In this document: positions 61,088-64,000 of the stretch, piece after piece | Layout of the letters: each line of letters begins with the position of its first letter | Position numbering within the stretch: the stretch's first letter is position 1 | Assembly (NCBI RefSeq): GCF_002813445.1 | Contig: NZ_PHHD01000001.1 | Location: forward strand, 1,116,001 to 1,180,000 | DNA: 64,000 nucleotides | Direction: 5' to 3' | From: Pseudomonas tolaasii NCPPB 2192 | GTDB taxonomy: Bacteria > Pseudomonadota > Gammaproteobacteria > Pseudomonadales > Pseudomonadaceae | Position numbers and translations under genes: made by a program | The notes under the pieces: model-generated | The model's input: the letters and a program-made list of their open reading frames with translations, nothing else | Told to the model about the DNA's origin: nothing | The model's database searches: none

Positions 61088-62406
61088 CGGGCAGCCGCCA
61101 TCAGCGCTTCAATCTCGGCGACCGTCTTGGGCACGCCACCTGTCAGGATTTCACAGCCTTGCTTGGTCACCACCACGTCGTCCTCGATGCGTATGCCAAT
61201 GCCACGCCATTTCTTTGCCACGTTCTGGTTGTCCGGCGAGATGTAAATGCCGGGTTCCACGGTCAACGCCATGCCGACTTCCAGCACGCGCCACTCACCG
61301 CCCACTTTATATTCGCCCACATCATGCACATCCATGCCCAGCCAGTGACCGGCGCGGTGCATATAGAAGGCGCGGTAGGCCTCACTGGCGATCAGCTCGT
61401 CCACGTCACCTTGCAACAATCCCAGCTTGACCAGCCCGGCGGTGATGACCCTCACCGTCGCTTCATGGGCCTGGTTCCAGTGTTTGTCCGGGGCGATCTC
61501 GGCAAACGCGGCTTCCTGGGAGGCCAGCACAATCTCGTAGATCGCCTTCTGTTCCGGCGAAAACTTGCCATTGACCGGCCAGGTGCGAGTGATGTCGCTG
61601 GCGTAGCAGTCGATCTCGCAACCGGCGTCGATCAGCACCAAATCCCCGTCCTTCAGCACCGCGTCATTTTGCTGATAATGCAGGATGCAGCTGTTACGCC
61701 CGGCGGCGACAATGGAACCGTAGGCCGGCATCTTCGCGCCGCCCTTGCGGAATTCGTAGTCCAGCTCGGCTTCGAGGCTGAATTCATGCAAACCGGCGCG
61801 GCTGGCCTGCATCGCCTTGACGTGGGCGGCACAGGAAATTCGCGCGGCCTCGCGCATCACCTTCACTTCTGCCGCCGATTTATACAGGCGCATGTCGTGA
61901 AGCAGATGATCCAGGGCAACGAATTCGTTCGGCGGCTGGGCGCCGAGGTGCGCTTTGGAGCGGATCACGTTGATCCACTCCATCACGTGGCGGTCGAACT
62001 CGGCGTTGCTGCCCATGGCCGAATACACCCGGTCGCGGCCTTCGATCAGGCCGGGCAGGATGTCGTCGATATCGGTAATGGGAAATGCATCGTCAGCGCC
62101 AAAGTCGCGGATCGCGCCTTCGGTGCCGGCGCGCAAGCCGTCCCACAGTTCGCGTTCGGCGTTGCGTTCGCGGCAGAACAACACGTACTCGCCATGCTGG
62201 CGACCGGGCATCAGCACGATCACCGCTTCCGGTTCGGGGAAGCCACTGAGGTACTGGAAATCGCTGTCCTGGCGGTAGACGTGTTCGACATCACGGTTGC
62301 GGATGGCCACGGCGGCGGCCGGCAAAATCGCGATGCTGTTGGGTTCCATCTGCGCCATGAGCGCCTTGCGGCGCCGGGTGTATTCCGCTTTGGGGATATG
62401 GATCAT
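61084..62406 (-). CDS. pepP: Xaa-Pro aminopeptidase
   Basis: A 440-residue M24 metallopeptidase that removes N-terminal residues before proline. Metal ligands are visible in order: LIDAGCEIDCYASDITRTWP (two Asp), HRAGHWLGMDVHD (His), TVEPGIYI (Glu) and IRIEDDVVV (Glu). The N-terminal creatinase-like domain has FQYLSGFPEPEAVIVLMPG. The start at 62406 (MIHIPKAEYTRRRKALMAQM) follows GGAAGCCCATCTGCCC; a long upstream open frame overlaps ygfB. It is 20 bases after ygfB in the operon. Confidence 0.95.
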   Translation of the reverse strand: MIHIPKAEYTRRRKALMAQMEPNSIAILPAAAVAIRNRDVEHVYRQDSDFQYLSGFPEPEAVIVLMPGRQHGEYVLFCRERNAERELWDGLRAGTEGAIRDFGADDAFPITDIDDILPGLIEGRDRVYSAMGSNAEFDRHVMEWINVIRSKAHLGAQPPNEFVALDHLLHDMRLYKSAAEVKVMREAARISCAAHVKAMQASRAGLHEFSLEAELDYEFRKGGAKMPAYGSIVAAGRNSCILHYQQNDAVLKDGDLVLIDAGCEIDCYASDITRTWPVNGKFSPEQKAIYEIVLASQEAAFAEIAPDKHWNQAHEATVRVITAGLVKLGLLQGDVDELIASEAYRAFYMHRAGHWLGMDVHDVGEYKVGGEWRVLEVGMALTVEPGIYISPDNQNVAKKWRGIGIRIEDDVVVTKQGCEILTGGVPKTVAEIEALMAAAR

Positions 62407-62426
62407 GGGCAGATGGGCTTCCTTTC

Positions 62427-62984
62427 TCAGTGCAGCGACGGCTTGGTTGCAGCAGGTTCCGAAGACTTGCGGGTCTCGGTAAACAGCAGCAGCGGCGCGA
62501 CGCGCAGGTATTCCATGACTTCCATGTAGTCGCCTTCGCCGTCCTCGGACTCTTCCAGCGCATCTTGCACCTGGGAGATGGCTGCCAAATCCTGCAACAC
62601 TTCCTTGGCGTCGGTGCTCAGTTCCAGGCCGCCGGCGTTCACGCCGAAACCGTGGAGGAAACCCTGGCACCATTGGCCCAGCGCGGCGGCGCGTTCGGTC
62701 AGCGGCGCGTCGTCGGTCGGCAGCAGCAGCACCACGGTGACGTCATCACCGGTGAGCTCGCCCTTGACCATTTCCTGCAGGCCGATCAGCGCGTTACGCA
62801 CGTTTTCGGTCGGTTCGGTTTCCAGCAGCTCGGCCACATCGGCCAGCCAGTTGTCGGCATCAAAGCCGACGCCGGTGCAGCTGCGGCCCAGCAACACGCC
62901 GTGCAGCTCGGCAGGCGAGCATGGGTGACCGCTGGCGCTCAGCAGTTTGGAAAAAGCATCGTACGGGGAGTTCTGAATAGGCAT
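62427..62984 (-). CDS. ygfB: UPF0149 family protein YgfB
   Basis: A 185-residue helical protein of the YgfB/YecA (UPF0149) family with AELHGVLLGRSCTGVGFD near residue 28, ALGQWCQGFLHGFGVN near 102 and an acidic ESEDGEGDYMEVMEYLR near 145. In P. aeruginosa YgfB influences beta-lactam resistance by repressing ampDh3 expression; general function is still little known. It leads the pepP-ubiH-ubiI operon and is divergent from the ZapB-like gene. Confidence 0.92.
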   Translation of the reverse strand: MPIQNSPYDAFSKLLSASGHPCSPAELHGVLLGRSCTGVGFDADNWLADVAELLETEPTENVRNALIGLQEMVKGELTGDDVTVVLLLPTDDAPLTERAAALGQWCQGFLHGFGVNAGGLELSTDAKEVLQDLAAISQVQDALEESEDGEGDYMEVMEYLRVAPLLLFTETRKSSEPAATKPSLH

Positions 62985-63122
62985 GGTGAGCTAGGCGCCA
63001 GACGGCGCAATGTCTAGAATGGAGCGCTGTATCCTAGCACCGGCAGACGTACCAAGACTATCGAGGGCGTCAGATCGTTTATCCTGCAGTTGCCATTCAT
63101 CAGACAAATCCAGTGGAACCCA

Positions 63123-63332
63123 ATGGAAGACACCGACCTGCAAGCGCTGATGGCCAGACTCGAACTGCTAATTGATCGGGTCGAGCAACTTAAGAGTCAA
63201 AACGGACTCCTACTAGCTCAGGAAAAAACCTGGCGCGAGGAACGCGCTCACCTCATTGAAAAAAACGAAATCGCCCGGCGTAAGGTCGAATCGATGATTT
63301 CGCGCCTGAAGGCCCTGGAGCAAGACTCATGA
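63123..63332 (+). CDS. TIGR02449-type coiled-coil protein (ZapB-like)
   Basis: A 69-residue protein that is almost wholly a coiled coil (LQALMARLELLIDRVEQLKSQNGLLLAQE and the RRKVESMISRLKALEQ tail). It matches the TIGR02449 family that precedes zapA in gammaproteobacteria, and a ZapB-like divisome role is suspected. The start is ATG 63123; a TTG 33 bases upstream is an alternative with no Shine-Dalgarno advantage. The stop overlaps the zapA start by four bases (ATGA). Confidence 0.87.
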   Translation: MEDTDLQALMARLELLIDRVEQLKSQNGLLLAQEKTWREERAHLIEKNEIARRKVESMISRLKALEQDS

Positions 63333-63646
63333 GTTCAAGCAATAGCGTAACCGTGCAGATCCTCGACAAAGAGTATTCGATCATCTGCCCCCAGGAAGAG
63401 CGCAACAACCTGGTGAGCGCCGCCCGTTACCTGGACGGCAAGATGCGTGAAATCCGCAGCAGCGGCAAAGTCATCGGCGCCGACCGTATCGCCGTGATGG
63501 CCGCACTGAACATCACCCACGATTTGCTGCACAAGCAGGAACGGCCTGACGTGCAGGCCAGCGGCTCGACGCGCGAGCAAGTGCGCGACCTGCTGGAGCG
63601 CGTGGATCTGGTACTTTCTACCGATCCAGAGCCACCCAAGGGCTGA
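63329..63646 (+). CDS. zapA: Cell division protein ZapA
   Basis: A 105-residue FtsZ-associated protein. The N-terminal globular domain (VTVQILDKEYSIICPQEERNNLVSAARYLDGKMREIR) and the C-terminal helix (VMAALNITHDLLHKQ onward) match ZapA, which bundles FtsZ filaments at the Z ring. Coupled to the upstream coiled-coil gene and followed directly by the 6S RNA gene, the standard gammaproteobacterial order. Confidence 0.95.
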   Translation: MSSSNSVTVQILDKEYSIICPQEERNNLVSAARYLDGKMREIRSSGKVIGADRIAVMAALNITHDLLHKQERPDVQASGSTREQVRDLLERVDLVLSTDPEPPKG

Positions 63647-63665
63647 TTGCCGAGTCTGTTTAAGG

Positions 63666-63671
63666 TATACT
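63666..63671 (+). promoter_or_regulatory. -10 box of the 6S RNA promoter
   Basis: TATACT eight bases before the predicted RNA start near 63679, in the same 12-base context GGTATACTCGCC as before rpiA. No consensus -35 is visible. Confidence 0.65.
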
Positions 63672-63678
63672 CGCCCCA

Positions 63679-63860
63679 CTCCCTGGCGTGTTTGCCAGTC
63701 GGCGATGTCCCTGAGCCGATTCGCACTACCCTGGAAGTTGCACGTTGGGCTGGTGTGCATGTCCGCTAGACGGAAAGCCTTAAAGCCTACTGCTTCTTCC
63801 ACCTTGAACTTTCGGGTTCAAGGGCTAAGTCGACAGCGGCTCTGTCGGGGAGCCTGAATT
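63679..63860 (+). ncRNA. ssrS: 6S RNA
   Basis: About 180 bases between zapA and fau. The conserved 6S segments are present in order: CCCTGGCGTGTTTGCCAGTC, TCCCTGAGCCGATTCGCACT, GCATGTCCGCTAGACGGAAA followed by GCCTTAAAGC, then CACCTTGAACTTTCGGGTTC and a closing CTGTCGGGGAGCCTGAATTC. The 5' CTCCC pairs with the 3' GGGAG to close the rod. It binds the sigma-70 RNA polymerase and lowers transcription in stationary phase. Ends are estimated from pairing. Confidence 0.93.
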
Positions 63861-63868
63861 CCCAAACT

Positions 63869-63898
63869 CAATGCCAGTCCTCGGACTGGCATTGTTTT
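63869..63898 (+). terminator. Hairpin after 6S RNA
   Basis: The stem CAATGCCAGTC/GACTGGCATTG with a 4-base loop is followed by TTTTA. It ends just before fau, so read-through or a separate promoter would be needed for that gene. Confidence 0.85.
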
Positions 63899-63912
63899 AT
63901 GAGCCGAACACC

Positions 63913-64000
63913 ATGACCGAACCTGCGCCGCTTTCCCGTCCGCAACTTCGACGCATGTTGCGCAAAGCCCGCCGCGAACTCTCGCCGAGCGAGCAGCGCA
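63913..64000 (+). CDS. 5-formyltetrahydrofolate cyclo-ligase, 5' part only
   Basis: The first 29 codons (MTEPAPLSRPQLRRMLRKAR onward) of a gene that runs off the window. The basic N-terminus and its place right after 6S RNA identify it as the ygfA/fau gene, whose enzyme converts 5-formyltetrahydrofolate to methenyltetrahydrofolate. The catalytic core is outside the window, so the call rests on context and the first residues. Confidence 0.8.
   Translation, partial: MTEPAPLSRPQLRRMLRKARRELSPSEQR

Overview
The window reads as chromosomal core DNA of a Pseudomonas, most likely of the P. fluorescens group. This rests on GC-rich coding, long antisense shadow frames, housekeeping genes with Pseudomonas-type neighbours (spuI/spuABCDEFGH, ssuEADCBF with lsfA, zapA-6S RNA-fau) and many REP-type palindromes of the GTGGGAGCTGGCTTGCC and GTGGGAGCGGGCTTGC kinds. 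No prophage, insertion sequence, CRISPR array, tRNA or rRNA gene was seen. The two ends are cut: ilvA is complete just inside the left edge and fau is truncated at the right edge.

Layout. 0-8.2 kb: ilvA and rpiA (divergent), two tandem SdiA-regulated-like membrane-anchored proteins flanked by inverted copies of one REPIN, then an FAH-family hydrolase and D-2-hydroxyglutarate dehydrogenase divergent from serA. The last two belong together biochemically, because SerA makes D-2-hydroxyglutarate and the dehydrogenase removes it. 8.2-13 kb: small accessory genes (DUF4399, a solute-binding protein lacking its middle domain, DUF523, a 2OG-Fe(II) oxygenase, a DUF2059-like protein, an alpha/beta hydrolase, a thioredoxin-like protein). 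13.1-17.1 kb: an unusual five-gene locus of two small SMR-type membrane proteins, a DegT-family aminotransferase, an arginase-fold protein and a FemAB/BioF2-like GNAT. I regard this as the best candidate for an undescribed system.

17.2-22.9 kb: a penicillin-acylase family (HacB/QuiP-like) enzyme, an AraC regulator divergent from an AhpD-like protein, a GlxA-type regulator and an HD-domain protein. 23-33.8 kb: the complete polyamine uptake and gamma-glutamylation cluster, spuABCDEFGH on the minus strand with spuI divergent. 34-43.2 kb: a TetR regulator whose C-terminus is REP-derived, then a sulfur-scavenging block: ssuEADCBF, the 1-Cys peroxiredoxin lsfA, an OprD-family porin and a stand-alone tauA-like binding protein with a good sigma-54 promoter and an upstream palindrome.

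43.3-55 kb: argA and argE, a CYTH/CHAD triphosphatase, an Lrp-type regulator, an orphan GspE/PilB-like ATPase, a stomatin/NfeD pair, a DUF2388 protein, a second (ArnB-like) DegT aminotransferase, and gcvT-gcvH without gcvP. 55-64 kb: a Fe(III) ABC permease and its binding protein, the ubiquinone hydroxylase pair with DUF4442, pepP, ygfB, and divergently a ZapB-like coiled-coil gene, zapA, 6S RNA and the start of fau.

Coordinates of coding regions are reliable. Start sites were moved inside longer open frames where homology, overlap or a ribosome binding site demanded it. Functions come from motif recognition without database searches.
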